Assembly (NCBI GenBank): GCA_963754065.1
Contig: CAVWFH010000005.1
Location: 62,001 to 126,000 of the forward strand
DNA: 64,000 nucleotides
Origin: JALORV01 sp963754065
Lineage (GTDB): Bacteria; Pseudomonadota; Gammaproteobacteria; Burkholderiales; Burkholderiaceae_F
Reading direction: 5' to 3'
Below are positions 1 to 8,494 of the stretch, piece by piece. The notes beneath the pieces are model-generated. The model had not been told where the DNA came from and made no database searches. It saw nothing but the letters and a program-made list of their open reading frames with translations. A program made the position numbers and the translations under genes. Numbering within the stretch: the first letter of the stretch is position 1; each line of letters starts with the position of its first letter.

Positions 1-1
1 G

Positions 2-457
2 CCGAAGGCAAACTGCGCCACCTGCCACCAGGGTCTGTTCAAGCCGTTGAATGGCGCAGCGATGCTGAAGGACTACCCGGCGCTCGCGAAAGTCGCCCTA
101 CCCGTTGTCGAGGTCCCGACGCCCGAACCCGTGGTGCAGGGCGACCTGGTGATCATCTTCTTTGCAGTGGGCTCGTTCAACCTGCACGACGCTGCGCCCA
201 AGTCGCTGGAGTCACTGGTCGCGAAGCTCAAGACCAATTCCAGGGCGCGCGCGACGATTTCGGGCTATCACTCCGCCACCGGCGACACCGCCTCCAACCA
301 GGAACTTGCCAAGAACCGTGCACTGGCGGTGCAGGGTGCGCTGAAGAACGCCGGCATTGCCGACAACCGCGTCGTGCTCGAGAAGCCGATCGTCGTGCAG
401 GCCAACATCGCCGGCGAGGATCCGACGGCGCGTCGCGTCGAGGTCACGGTCAAGTGA
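2..457 (+). CDS. pufC: Reaction-centre cytochrome c subunit PufC, C-terminal part, with OmpA-like extension (5' truncated)
   Basis: The reading frame is open from the window edge. Its residues 5-9 are CATCH, a c-type haem site, followed by a KPL..GA.M..DYPAL tail that matches the end of the tetrahaem cytochrome donating electrons to the photosynthetic reaction centre. After a short Pro/Val-rich linker (about residues 30-42) there is a domain of roughly 100 residues of OmpA/MotB type (ISGYHSATGD, then a NRALAV helix and a GIADNRV turn, ending ARRVEVTVK). OmpA-like domains usually bind peptidoglycan. The aspartate of the usual HTD motif appears replaced here, so binding is uncertain. The gene would be last in a puf operon lying outside the window and converges on dxs. 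The family call is secure; the role of the extension is inference. Confidence 0.9.
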   Translation, partial: PKANCATCHQGLFKPLNGAAMLKDYPALAKVALPVVEVPTPEPVVQGDLVIIFFAVGSFNLHDAAPKSLESLVAKLKTNSRARATISGYHSATGDTASNQELAKNRALAVQGALKNAGIADNRVVLEKPIVVQANIAGEDPTARRVEVTVK

Positions 458-517
458 CATAGCGCGGCAGCCAGTCGCTGCCGCGCTGTCCTGCCCTCTG
501 CACCTCCCCCTGGGGTG

Positions 518-548
518 GGCCGCTCTCCAAAGGAGCGGCCATTTTTTT
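518..548 (+). terminator. Rho-independent terminator after pufC
   Basis: A perfect 8-bp stem (GGCCGCTC at 518-525, GAGCGGCC at 533-540) with a 7-base loop is followed directly by A and seven T. It lies between the convergent pufC and dxs genes and is oriented to end puf transcription. Confidence 0.85.
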
Positions 549-588
549 GACCGACGGCAGCGGTAAAGTCGTTGCCGCCTGCAGCGAC

Positions 589-2472
589 TCAAGCGACGAG
601 ATGCACTCGCGAGCGCGGGCGCTCCGCCCCCAGCCGCCCTGCAATCGCTGCCGCGACACACTCTCGATTCAGGCGGGCATCGTGCAGCGCCTCGTCGCGC
701 GTACCGTGTTCGATCGGCCGGTCCGGCAGGCCCAGCGTCAGTAGATCCACACCGGCGCGGTTTGCGGACAGGCATTCGGCGACGGCACTGCCGGCGCCGC
801 CGGCGATCGCGCTTTCCTCCAGAGTCACCAGCAGATCGTGCGTGCGCGCGAGCCGCAGCACAGCCTCGACGTCGAGCGGCTTCACAAAGCGCATGTTGAC
901 GACGGTGGCATCCATTTCCTCGCCAACGGCGAGCGCGGTACCCAGCATCGATCCGAAGGCCAGCAGCGCGACGCGCTGTCCGTGCCGCCGCGGCTCCGCC
1001 TTGCCCAGTGGCAGCATGCGCGGCGCGGCGTCGGGCTCGAAGGCGCCGGCCGAGGTGCGCGGATAGCGCACGGCGACCGGACCGTCGTGACCGAGTCCGG
1101 TATGCAACATGTCGCGCAGCTCGTTCCCGTCGCTCGGCGTCATCACAACCATGTCGGGGACGCAGCGCAGGTAAGTGAGGTCGAGGCCGCCGTTGTGCGT
1201 GGCGCCGTCGGGACCGACCAGGCCTGCGCGATCGATGGCAAACAGGACCGGCAGCTTCTGGAGGGCGACGTCGTGCACCAGCTGGTCAAAGGCACGCTGC
1301 AGGAACGTCGAATAGATGGCGACGACTGGCCGCAGTCCCTGCGTTGCCAGGCCGGCGGCGAACGTGACGCTGTGCTGTTCGGCGATGCCGACGTCGAAGT
1401 AGCGGTCCGGGAAGCGTTGCGAAAAGTTCGCGAGGCCCGAGCCTTCGCGCATCGCCGGTGTAATGGCAACGACACGCTCGTCGCGCTCGGCCGCGGCGCA
1501 GACCCACTGCCCGAATACGTCCGTATAAGTGACCGCAGCGGGGGCGGCCGGCACTGCGCCCTGCAGCGGATCGAACGGGGTGACGGCGTGGTACTTGATC
1601 GGCTCGGCGGCTGCGCGTGAGTAGCCATGCCCCTTGTGAGTCACGATGTGCAGCAACCTCGGACCCCTGGCATTACGCATGGCGGCGAGGACCGCGACGA
1701 GCTGCGCAACGTCGTGGCCGTCGACCGGTCCCGCGTAGAGGAACCCCAGCTGCTCGAACATTGTCGCGGTTACGTTGCGGCTCCCACGACCGATGTCGAG
1801 CGATGCCCCACGCTCGACTAGCGCCCTGCAGTAGTCCGACAGTGCGCCGACATTGGGTGAAATCGACATCTGATTGTCATTCAGCACGACGAGAAGGTCG
1901 GCGTCGGTGGCGCCCGCATGGTTGAGCGCTTCGTAGGCGAGGCCGGCGGTCATGCCGCCGTCACCTATCACTGCGACGGCGCGCGCATCGCGCCCAAGGC
2001 GCGCATTTGCGATTGCGATGCCGAGCGCCGCGCTGATCGACGTACTCGAGTGACCAGCACCAAAGGCATCGTAGTCACTCTCGTCGCGGCGAAGGAACCC
2101 TGACAGTCCGCCGCGTTTGCGGATGGTTGGCAACCTGTCGCGCCGGCCCGTGAGGATCTTGTGCGGATAGCACTGGTGTCCGACGTCCCACACGATGGCG
2201 TCGCGGGGTGTTTCGAACACGTAGTGCAATGCGACCGTCAGTTCGACGGTGCCGAGCCCGGCTGCGAAGTGGCCGCCGCTCATCGCGACGCTCTCGATCA
2301 GATGGGCACGCACTTCATCGGCGAGTGCCGGCAGTTGCGCTGCGCTCAACCGGCGTACGTCGGCCGGCGAATCGATCGCGGCCAACAACGGCCGCGCGTC
2401 GGTCTGGGCGGCCGCACGCTTCAGGGCCTCGCGCGAGGCGGCCAGAGAGCGCGGATCGAGCGGCGCGTTCAT
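589..2472 (-). CDS. dxs: 1-deoxy-D-xylulose-5-phosphate synthase
   Basis: This thiamine-diphosphate enzyme condenses pyruvate with glyceraldehyde 3-phosphate, the first step of the MEP isoprenoid pathway that supplies carotenoids and the bacteriochlorophyll side chain. The 627-residue protein shows WDVGHQCYPHKILTGR, GAGHSSTSISAALG and the TPP/Mg motif GDGGMTAG followed by LNDN, then the transketolase-like central and C-terminal domains. The ATG overlaps the puhE stop codon as ATGA, which fixes the start and implies translational coupling. It is the last gene of the bchF-to-dxs superoperon. The N-terminus is about 25 residues longer than the shortest family members. Placement inside a PGC suggests isoprenoid supply is co-expressed with pigment synthesis; a second housekeeping copy elsewhere is possible. 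Confidence 0.97.
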   Translation of the reverse strand: MNAPLDPRSLAASREALKRAAAQTDARPLLAAIDSPADVRRLSAAQLPALADEVRAHLIESVAMSGGHFAAGLGTVELTVALHYVFETPRDAIVWDVGHQCYPHKILTGRRDRLPTIRKRGGLSGFLRRDESDYDAFGAGHSSTSISAALGIAIANARLGRDARAVAVIGDGGMTAGLAYEALNHAGATDADLLVVLNDNQMSISPNVGALSDYCRALVERGASLDIGRGSRNVTATMFEQLGFLYAGPVDGHDVAQLVAVLAAMRNARGPRLLHIVTHKGHGYSRAAAEPIKYHAVTPFDPLQGAVPAAPAAVTYTDVFGQWVCAAAERDERVVAITPAMREGSGLANFSQRFPDRYFDVGIAEQHSVTFAAGLATQGLRPVVAIYSTFLQRAFDQLVHDVALQKLPVLFAIDRAGLVGPDGATHNGGLDLTYLRCVPDMVVMTPSDGNELRDMLHTGLGHDGPVAVRYPRTSAGAFEPDAAPRMLPLGKAEPRRHGQRVALLAFGSMLGTALAVGEEMDATVVNMRFVKPLDVEAVLRLARTHDLLVTLEESAIAGGAGSAVAECLSANRAGVDLLTLGLPDRPIEHGTRDEALHDARLNRECVAAAIAGRLGAERPRSRVHLVA

Positions 2473-3296
2473 GGCTCGACCTTCACGACAACGACGGCCG
2501 CGTGGCGCGGTGCCGCAAGGCCCGTTGACTCATCGCGCGGGCGCGACTTCGTGCCCCATTGCCACAGCGCGTCCAGCGGCACCGGCAGGACCAGGAACAG
2601 ATGTTCGAGCGCCGCCAGGCCTAGCAAGGTGGCCAGCAGCAGGTGCGCCGTCACCTGGAACGGCTCCACGCCCGGCGCGAGCGCCATCCACGCCAGCAGG
2701 ACTGCAAGGCCACCGGAGCCGAGCACGGAAATCGGCAGCAGCGGATTCATCGCACGTCGACGGAAGTAGCCCTTGAGGTAATGCAGGTGTTCCGGCAACA
2801 GTGATTCGCCCAGGTTGCGTACGCCAAGGAAGAGATTCAGCTTGGCGCTCTGGCGCATCACCCACAGCGTGAGGTAGGTCCACGCGCCAACCTGGTTGAC
2901 GCCGTCCCAGGTGAGTGCGAAAACGAGGGCTCCGCCGGCGATGAGTGCCAGCTCGTGATGCAGGATCGCGTGCGCTCCGTGCAGGAAGTGGCGCCAGCCG
3001 CGGCAGTCCGGTGCGCAGGGGTGCTTGCGCGGCCCGGTAAGAAATCCCATCAGGAAAGCCATCTCCTGCCAGGCCCAGACCACAAGCGCGCAAATGAAAG
3101 CGAGGTAGGCGCCAGCGGGCGTCGCGCTCTGACTCGTCAACGCTAGACCCAGGAGCGCAGGCAGCGCCACCAGGCTCGCCGACATCATGCTGTGGCGATA
3201 GGTTGAGCGCGGCAGGTTATCGAGGTACAGGATCGCGCCGGTGGCGAACCACCAGGCAAACAGCGCGGCGAGTACCGGCAGCGCGATCGTCGTCAT
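2469..3296 (-). CDS. puhE: Photosynthetic complex assembly protein PuhE
   Basis: This 275-residue integral membrane protein of the PuhE (DUF3623) family has about six to seven hydrophobic segments, the first at residues 4-24, and a histidine-rich middle region (FLHGAHAILHHELALIAGG) typical of the family. Family members modulate reaction-centre and light-harvesting assembly and bacteriochlorophyll production; the biochemical role is unknown. It sits six bases downstream of acsF and overlaps dxs by four bases. Confidence 0.9.
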   Translation of the reverse strand: MTTIALPVLAALFAWWFATGAILYLDNLPRSTYRHSMMSASLVALPALLGLALTSQSATPAGAYLAFICALVVWAWQEMAFLMGFLTGPRKHPCAPDCRGWRHFLHGAHAILHHELALIAGGALVFALTWDGVNQVGAWTYLTLWVMRQSAKLNLFLGVRNLGESLLPEHLHYLKGYFRRRAMNPLLPISVLGSGGLAVLLAWMALAPGVEPFQVTAHLLLATLLGLAALEHLFLVLPVPLDALWQWGTKSRPRDESTGLAAPRHAAVVVVKVEP

Positions 3297-3302
3297 GACG
3301 GC

Positions 3303-4367
3303 TTACCAGGCCGGAGCCATGCGGACCTGTTGCGGAAGCTCGTTCGGGACCGTCGGCAGCAGGTACAGCCGCGCGAACGTCGCAGCCGCTGCGAGGCCGT
3401 AGCCGGCGCGCTTGACCGCGCCGACGAGACCGCCCTGCTGCTTGGCGCGCTCCATGTGCTGTGACAGGCGGAACAAGCGGTCCATGCCGGCCCGGAACAC
3501 CGGGTGATCGATGTCGAGCGTCAGGGGGAACACCTGTTTGCTGATTTCGCTGGTGATGCGAAACACCGTGTAGTCATACTCAGTGGACTCGAGTCCCATC
3601 GCGTCGTGCAGCATCGGACGCATGTGGTCGCGCACGTACATCGTCGCGTACACCGCCAGCAGGAAGAAGCGGATCCACAACCGGTTGCCGCCGGTGAGCA
3701 GGCCGGGGTTCGCACGCATGATCAGCGCGAACGACTCGCCATGGCGGAACTCGTCGTTGCACCAGCGCTCGAACCAGCGAAAGATCGGATGAAATCGCTT
3801 GTCGGGATGGCGCTCGAGCTGCCGGAAGATCGTGATGTAGCGCGCGTAGCCGATCTTCTCCGACAGGTAGGTGGCGTAGAAGATGTACTTCGGCTTGAAG
3901 TACGTGTACTTCTTCGTGCGTTTCAGCCCGCCGAGGTCGACTCCAAGCCCGTAGTCCTTCAGCGACTGGTTGATGAAGCCGGCGTGGCGGCTCTCGTCGC
4001 GTGCCATGTAGCTCATCAGCGCCTTGATGTCGGGATTGCTGACGTTTTTCTTGATCTCGTTGTAGAGCACGCAGCCCGAGAACTCGGAGGTGATCGAGCT
4101 GATCAGGAAGTCGATGAACTCTTGCTTCAGCGCCGGCGGCAGTTCGCGGATCTCCGCCGCGAACTCGGCCGTGCGCTGGAAGTGGTCGTGGTTGTTGTCG
4201 CCCTCGTACTCGCCGAGCATGGCATCCCATTCGGCGCGCAGCGGCGACACGTCGATGCGGTCCATCGCTGCGAAGTCGGTCGTGTAGAAGCGGGGGGAGA
4301 GCAGCGTGCTGACGCGCGCCTTGCGGGTCGCTTCGTCGGAGTTGTTCGGCAATGCGATCGCTTCCAT
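3303..4367 (-). CDS. acsF: Mg-protoporphyrin IX monomethyl ester (oxidative) cyclase, aerobic type
   Basis: The 354-residue AcsF protein is the oxygen-dependent di-iron cyclase that forms the isocyclic (E) ring of bacteriochlorophyll. Carboxylate/histidine di-iron signatures are visible in EFSGCVLYNE, ARDESRHAGF and NDEFRHGESF. A clear AGGAGG ribosome site lies 5 bases before ATG. Upstream is puhC (19-bp gap) and downstream puhE. No anaerobic cyclase (bchE) is seen in this window, so within the visible cluster ring closure depends on oxygen. Confidence 0.97.
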   Translation of the reverse strand: MEAIALPNNSDEATRKARVSTLLSPRFYTTDFAAMDRIDVSPLRAEWDAMLGEYEGDNNHDHFQRTAEFAAEIRELPPALKQEFIDFLISSITSEFSGCVLYNEIKKNVSNPDIKALMSYMARDESRHAGFINQSLKDYGLGVDLGGLKRTKKYTYFKPKYIFYATYLSEKIGYARYITIFRQLERHPDKRFHPIFRWFERWCNDEFRHGESFALIMRANPGLLTGGNRLWIRFFLLAVYATMYVRDHMRPMLHDAMGLESTEYDYTVFRITSEISKQVFPLTLDIDHPVFRAGMDRLFRLSQHMERAKQQGGLVGAVKRAGYGLAAAATFARLYLLPTVPNELPQQVRMAPAW

Positions 4368-4386
4368 CGTTCCTCCTGGGCCGCAG

Positions 4387-4845
4387 CTAGCGCGCTGTCG
4401 TCGTTTCGCTCATCAGGCGCGCGAAAGCGCCGGCATTGGTCGGTCCGAAAGCCTTCAGGTCGATGCGCTGGCCAGTGGCCGAGTCTTCGAGCGTGAGGCG
4501 GCCATCGGACGTCGTTTGCAGCAGGAAAACCGGCTGCGCACCGATCCCCTGTCGCTTTCGGTCGCGTGCGAGTGAGCGCAGCGTGACCCGCACAAAACCG
4601 CCTTCGCCGGGCTCCAGTACCGCGACCGTGTGGCCGCTCGCGGCATCGAGCACGTCAACGCCGCCGTCGGACCGATCGGCAAAACGCAACGCGCGTTCTT
4701 GCGTGATGGGCGCCTCGGAGTGCGTTGTCGCGCCGATACCGGTCAGACGCACCGCCGCGGCCGCAATGAGCGCGACTACGGCGAGGCTGCCGGCCGCGAG
4801 CAGCGGGCCGCGCGGAACGGGGTGGTCGGCAAACGGGTCGCTCAT
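4387..4845 (-). CDS. puhC: Photosynthetic complex assembly protein PuhC
   Basis: This 152-residue protein has a short cytoplasmic N-terminus, one membrane helix (about residues 15-38) and a periplasmic domain. Family and position (puhA-puhB-puhC) identify it as PuhC, needed for normal reaction-centre and LH1 core assembly. A GAGAGGAAAG ribosome site lies in the 22-bp gap after puhB. Sequence conservation in this family is low, so the call leans on gene order as well as on the single-helix architecture and length. Confidence 0.85.
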   Translation of the reverse strand: MSDPFADHPVPRGPLLAAGSLAVVALIAAAAVRLTGIGATTHSEAPITQERALRFADRSDGGVDVLDAASGHTVAVLEPGEGGFVRVTLRSLARDRKRQGIGAQPVFLLQTTSDGRLTLEDSATGQRIDLKAFGPTNAGAFARLMSETTTAR

Positions 4846-4867
4846 TCGACTTTCCTCTCAGTGAACG

Positions 4868-5539
4868 CTATGCCGCGATGCGCTCGTCTGCGGGCGCGAC
4901 CATGACGCCACTCAGCGGCGGCTTGCTGCGTGCCGACGCAGTGCCAAGTGACGTCGCGACAGGGGCGGTCAACGCCAGACGCTCAGCCAGCAGGTTGGCC
5001 ACGGTGGAGGCCGCCGGCAGCGCTCTCAGCATGGGCTGGGGATGCGCAACCTGCCACGGGCGTGCATGTGGCCACAGGTGCAGGTAGGCGAGCCGGACGT
5101 CTTCCTTCAGCGCGAGCGGGATGTCGCCGCTGCCGTCGCGGTACGCCTTGAGGGCCACCGCCTCGATGCCGCTGAATGGAATATTGACGAATATCGGCAT
5201 CGCCACGCCGACCCGCATGACGACGCGCTCGGTGGTGATGGCGTAAATCGTCGTGCGCGCTGCCAGCCAGGCGAACCCGGCGATCAGGCCCAGCGCGACC
5301 AGCGCCAGAAGTGCCAGCGCGCCGCAGCTCAGCAGCGCTTCCCAAAAGGTTTGCCCATCCGCCAGCGACGAGGTGAGTCGCCAGCCGAGCATCAGAGCGA
5401 AGTAAAGCGCGAAGGTGCGGAAGTGCAATGCCGTGCGTGCGAGCGAGCGCCAGTCCGGAGTGCCCTGCCACAGCACCTGCTCGCCCGGCGGTAACGGCTC
5501 GTTGATCCCGCGGATCTGAGTTGGTTCGGCTGTGTTCAC
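4868..5539 (-). CDS. puhB: Photosynthetic complex assembly protein PuhB
   Basis: This 223-residue protein begins with the family signature G.NEPLPPGEQVLWQG.P.W and has two to three hydrophobic helices (about residues 42-62 and 70-98) followed by a PH-like (YdbT-type) domain. PuhB is a dimeric reaction-centre assembly factor. The GTG start overlaps the puhA stop (GTGA), so translation is probably coupled to the H subunit, whose assembly it assists. Confidence 0.9.
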   Translation of the reverse strand: MNTAEPTQIRGINEPLPPGEQVLWQGTPDWRSLARTALHFRTFALYFALMLGWRLTSSLADGQTFWEALLSCGALALLALVALGLIAGFAWLAARTTIYAITTERVVMRVGVAMPIFVNIPFSGIEAVALKAYRDGSGDIPLALKEDVRLAYLHLWPHARPWQVAHPQPMLRALPAASTVANLLAERLALTAPVATSLGTASARSKPPLSGVMVAPADERIAA

Positions 5540-6306
5540 AGCAGCGGCTCCGAGCGTGCCGCCGAGGCGTAGAGCGTGCCGCCGCCGTAGTACGCACAGA
5601 TCTTGTCTTCCTCGAGCCGGGTGACCTGGTCCGGATGGCGCAATCCCGGAACGTCGGCGAAGTGGTGGCCGAAGATCGAACGCACCTGTACCGAGTTGGC
5701 CTGCACCTTGGCAAACGTCGCGGGCAGTAAAACGCGTCGTGCCGTGGCACCGCTGCCGACTTCGACTTCCAGGTAGCGGATCAGCTCCTCGGAGCGGTCC
5801 ACCCAGAGGTCGCGCACGACGCCACCGACGATGCCATCCCCGCCGATGACGGGCTTTCCGCGCGGATCCGGGTCGCGCGATTCGATGCTGTGGCCGGTGG
5901 CGACGCGCAACGGCACGATGCGCGGGTTCCCGTGCGCCGTGAGATCGGGCGTGTCGGACCGCAACGCATACGCCGCCGGCCCGACGCCGTCGGCCAGCGG
6001 ATTGCCGGTGGGTTCCAGCGGCGCACCGGGGTGGCCGGCAACTGGCCGCGCGGCCACGTCCTGCGGCGGTTCGGCGCGCGGGATCTGCACTTCACCGCCG
6101 TGGGGGAGCATGTAGGTCTTCGGCGTCGGCACGGCCGGGAAGCCCTGCACCGCGACGCGCGCGTTGCTGCGATCCGAGAACAGCGGATAGCCCTCGCGCT
6201 TGTTCTCGCGATGCAGGTACCAGATCAGGCCCGCGAAGAAGATCCAGAAAGCCCACAGCACGAGCTGTGCGACATCGATATAGCCTGTGATGGCTCCGGT
6301 TGGCAT
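5536..6306 (-). CDS. puhA: Photosynthetic reaction centre H subunit
   Basis: PuhA caps the cytoplasmic face of the L/M core and helps proton delivery to QB. The 256-residue protein starts MPTGAITGYIDVAQ with one membrane helix (about residues 10-30), then HRENKREGYPL and a PRC-barrel cytoplasmic domain ending near RSEPLL. The ATG at 6306 is preceded by GGAGGT; the frame stays open farther upstream but those residues do not fit the family. It lies 25 bp after lhaA and overlaps puhB by four bases. Confidence 0.96.
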   Translation of the reverse strand: MPTGAITGYIDVAQLVLWAFWIFFAGLIWYLHRENKREGYPLFSDRSNARVAVQGFPAVPTPKTYMLPHGGEVQIPRAEPPQDVAARPVAGHPGAPLEPTGNPLADGVGPAAYALRSDTPDLTAHGNPRIVPLRVATGHSIESRDPDPRGKPVIGGDGIVGGVVRDLWVDRSEELIRYLEVEVGSGATARRVLLPATFAKVQANSVQVRSIFGHHFADVPGLRHPDQVTRLEEDKICAYYGGGTLYASAARSEPLL

Positions 6307-6331
6307 GGTGACCTCCGCTGCGAAAAGGGTT

Positions 6332-7768
6332 TCAGCCGGGAAACTCGGCGAGTCCGAAGTGAGTGGGCCGGGACACGCGTGCCTCGGCACGGTGACGCAC
6401 GAGTGGCCCGATCGCCACGAGCGTCATGAACAGCAACAGCAATTCGATCTGGTAGACAACGCCGTAGCCCACGGCGCCGGTGCTCAGCGTGGAGCCGAGC
6501 GCGCCCTGTGCGGCCAGGCCGCCGACGATGTCGCGCACCGCGCCGCCAAGAGCAATCGCCACACCGGCTGCGGTCGCCTGGATCGCGCCCCACGCGCCAA
6601 GGGCAAGACCGGTCGCGCCGGCGAGTTCGATATTCATGGCCGCCGTCAACGTGCCGACCGCGAACAGGCCACCGCCGAAGCCGATCAGCGTCGTCCCGGC
6701 ACGGAAGAGATTCGGCGCGTCGAGCGGGGCGGCGAGGATCACTGCGGCGAATGCAAAGAGGCCCGCGGTGGTGCCGTAGGCCGCCAGGCGGTACGGATCC
6801 ATTCCGCGCGTTAGCACGCGCGCCGCCAGCGCGAAGGCGACCAGTGCGCCTGCGGCAAGCATTGCGGTCAGCGACGTAGTTGCGCTCACCGACAGTCCCA
6901 GCACTTCGCCGCCATACGGTTCGAGCACGATGTCCTGCATGTTGAACGCTGCCGTGCCCAGCGCGACGGTGACGAGGAAACGTCGCGCGCGCGGAACCTG
7001 CATCAACCGAGACCACGACTGCGTAAACGTCTCGTGGACCTGGCTGAAGGAGGTCCGCGCCGGATCACGCGCTTCCTGCTTCCACAGCGCGATCAGATTA
7101 AAGAGCACGGTCACCACGGCCGCACCCTGCACGACCTGCACCAGCCGGAGCGGATTGAAGTCGGCCAGCAATTGGCTGAAAGTGAAGCCGCTGGCCACCA
7201 TGCCCAGCAACAGCATCACGTACATAAGCGACACCACGCGTGGTCTCGAAGCTGGCGTCGCGAGGTCGGTGGCCAGTGCCAGCCCGGCGGTCTGCGTGGT
7301 CTGCAATCCAGCGCCGACCAGCAGGAACGCGAGCGCCGCGCCGAGTTGGCCAACCCATACCGGACCTTGCCCGTCACCGGAGAGCACCAGCAACGCGAAA
7401 GGCATGATCGCCAGCCCACCGAACTGCAGCAGCGTGCCGAACCAGATATACGGGACCCGTCGCCAGCCGAGGAATGACCGGTGCGTATCGGAGCGATACC
7501 CGATCAACGTGCGGAACGGCGCGAAGACCAGCGGCAGGGAAACCATCAGCGCCACCAGCCACGCCGGGACACCGAGCTCGACGATCATCACGCGGTTCAG
7601 GGTGCCGACCAGCAGCACCGTCGCCAGCCCGACAGAGACCTGGAACAGCGACAGGCGCAGAAGGCGGGCCAGCGGCAGGTCCGCCGTCGCCACATCGGCA
7701 AACGGCAGAAAACGCGTGCCGATCCGCATCCACGCGGTTGCGATGCTGAGGCCGCGGCCCGTCGTCAT
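6332..7768 (-). CDS. lhaA: Light-harvesting complex 1 assembly protein LhaA (PucC family MFS)
   Basis: This 478-residue protein of about 12 membrane helices belongs to the PucC/LhaA (BCD) family of the major facilitator superfamily. It shows the family features LNRVMIVELGVPAWLV in the first helices and FRTLIGYRSD.HRSFLGWRRVPY in the first cytoplasmic loop. LhaA assists LH1 assembly, probably by handling bacteriochlorophyll or unassembled alpha/beta polypeptides. The start is set by an ATGA overlap with bchM at 7765-7768. A second family member lies at 20305-21645. Confidence 0.94.
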   Translation of the reverse strand: MTTGRGLSIATAWMRIGTRFLPFADVATADLPLARLLRLSLFQVSVGLATVLLVGTLNRVMIVELGVPAWLVALMVSLPLVFAPFRTLIGYRSDTHRSFLGWRRVPYIWFGTLLQFGGLAIMPFALLVLSGDGQGPVWVGQLGAALAFLLVGAGLQTTQTAGLALATDLATPASRPRVVSLMYVMLLLGMVASGFTFSQLLADFNPLRLVQVVQGAAVVTVLFNLIALWKQEARDPARTSFSQVHETFTQSWSRLMQVPRARRFLVTVALGTAAFNMQDIVLEPYGGEVLGLSVSATTSLTAMLAAGALVAFALAARVLTRGMDPYRLAAYGTTAGLFAFAAVILAAPLDAPNLFRAGTTLIGFGGGLFAVGTLTAAMNIELAGATGLALGAWGAIQATAAGVAIALGGAVRDIVGGLAAQGALGSTLSTGAVGYGVVYQIELLLLFMTLVAIGPLVRHRAEARVSRPTHFGLAEFPG

Positions 7769-8481
7769 AGGCGGACCAGTTCCAGTGCTTGCGAAATGTA
7801 GAAGCTGCTCACAACGCGCTGACCGCGGCCGCGGCGCCATTCGCCGAACTCCGGATGGCGCATCAGCTCGCCGTCCAGACGCCGTTCGGACACCGGTTCG
7901 ATCATCGGCGACCGGTTCCCGCGCGGGAACCACTGGCCGACGGCGTGCATCACCGACAGAAACGCGGTCCGCGGCGCAAACGTGGATACGATCGAATGCG
8001 CAGTGCGCGCCGCCAGCCGGGCCAGCACGCTCACCATGTCGGGGGTGTCGTAGTGGATCAACGAGTCCATTGCCACGACGTGGTCGAACTCACCGAGCGA
8101 GGGGTCGAGCAGGTCGCCGACGCGAAAATCGATGCTGCCGTTGCCCAACAGGCGCGGCTGCCGCTCGCGTGCCAGGCCGATCAGTGTTGAAGAAAGATCA
8201 ACCGCAATGACATGCGCACCGCGCCGCGCGACTTCGACCGCGAGCGCTCCCGTGCCGCACCCGGCGTCGAGCACGCGCCGGCCGCGCAGGTCGGTCGGCA
8301 GCCATGACAGCAGAGCGCGACGCATCTCCTCGCGCCCCGCGCGCACGGTGGCACGAATGCTGTTGACGGGCGCATCGGATGTCAGTCGCTTCCACGCGTC
8401 GACCGCGGTGCGGTCGAAGTACTGCTCGAGTTCGCCTCGCCGTGCGGCGTAGCGATCGTCAGGTGACATCACAGCGGACAT
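7765..8481 (-). CDS. bchM: Mg-protoporphyrin IX O-methyltransferase
   Basis: The 238-residue SAM-dependent enzyme methylates the C13 propionate of Mg-protoporphyrin IX, the step after Mg chelation and before the AcsF cyclase. Visible features are the N-terminal EQYFDRTAVDAWKRLTSD typical of BchM and the class I SAM motif VLDAGCGTGAL. A GAGAGGG ribosome site lies between the bchL stop and this ATG; the 3' end overlaps lhaA by four bases. Confidence 0.95.
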   Translation of the reverse strand: MSAVMSPDDRYAARRGELEQYFDRTAVDAWKRLTSDAPVNSIRATVRAGREEMRRALLSWLPTDLRGRRVLDAGCGTGALAVEVARRGAHVIAVDLSSTLIGLARERQPRLLGNGSIDFRVGDLLDPSLGEFDHVVAMDSLIHYDTPDMVSVLARLAARTAHSIVSTFAPRTAFLSVMHAVGQWFPRGNRSPMIEPVSERRLDGELMRHPEFGEWRRGRGQRVVSSFYISQALELVRL

Positions 8482-8494
8482 CGGTCGAACCCTC

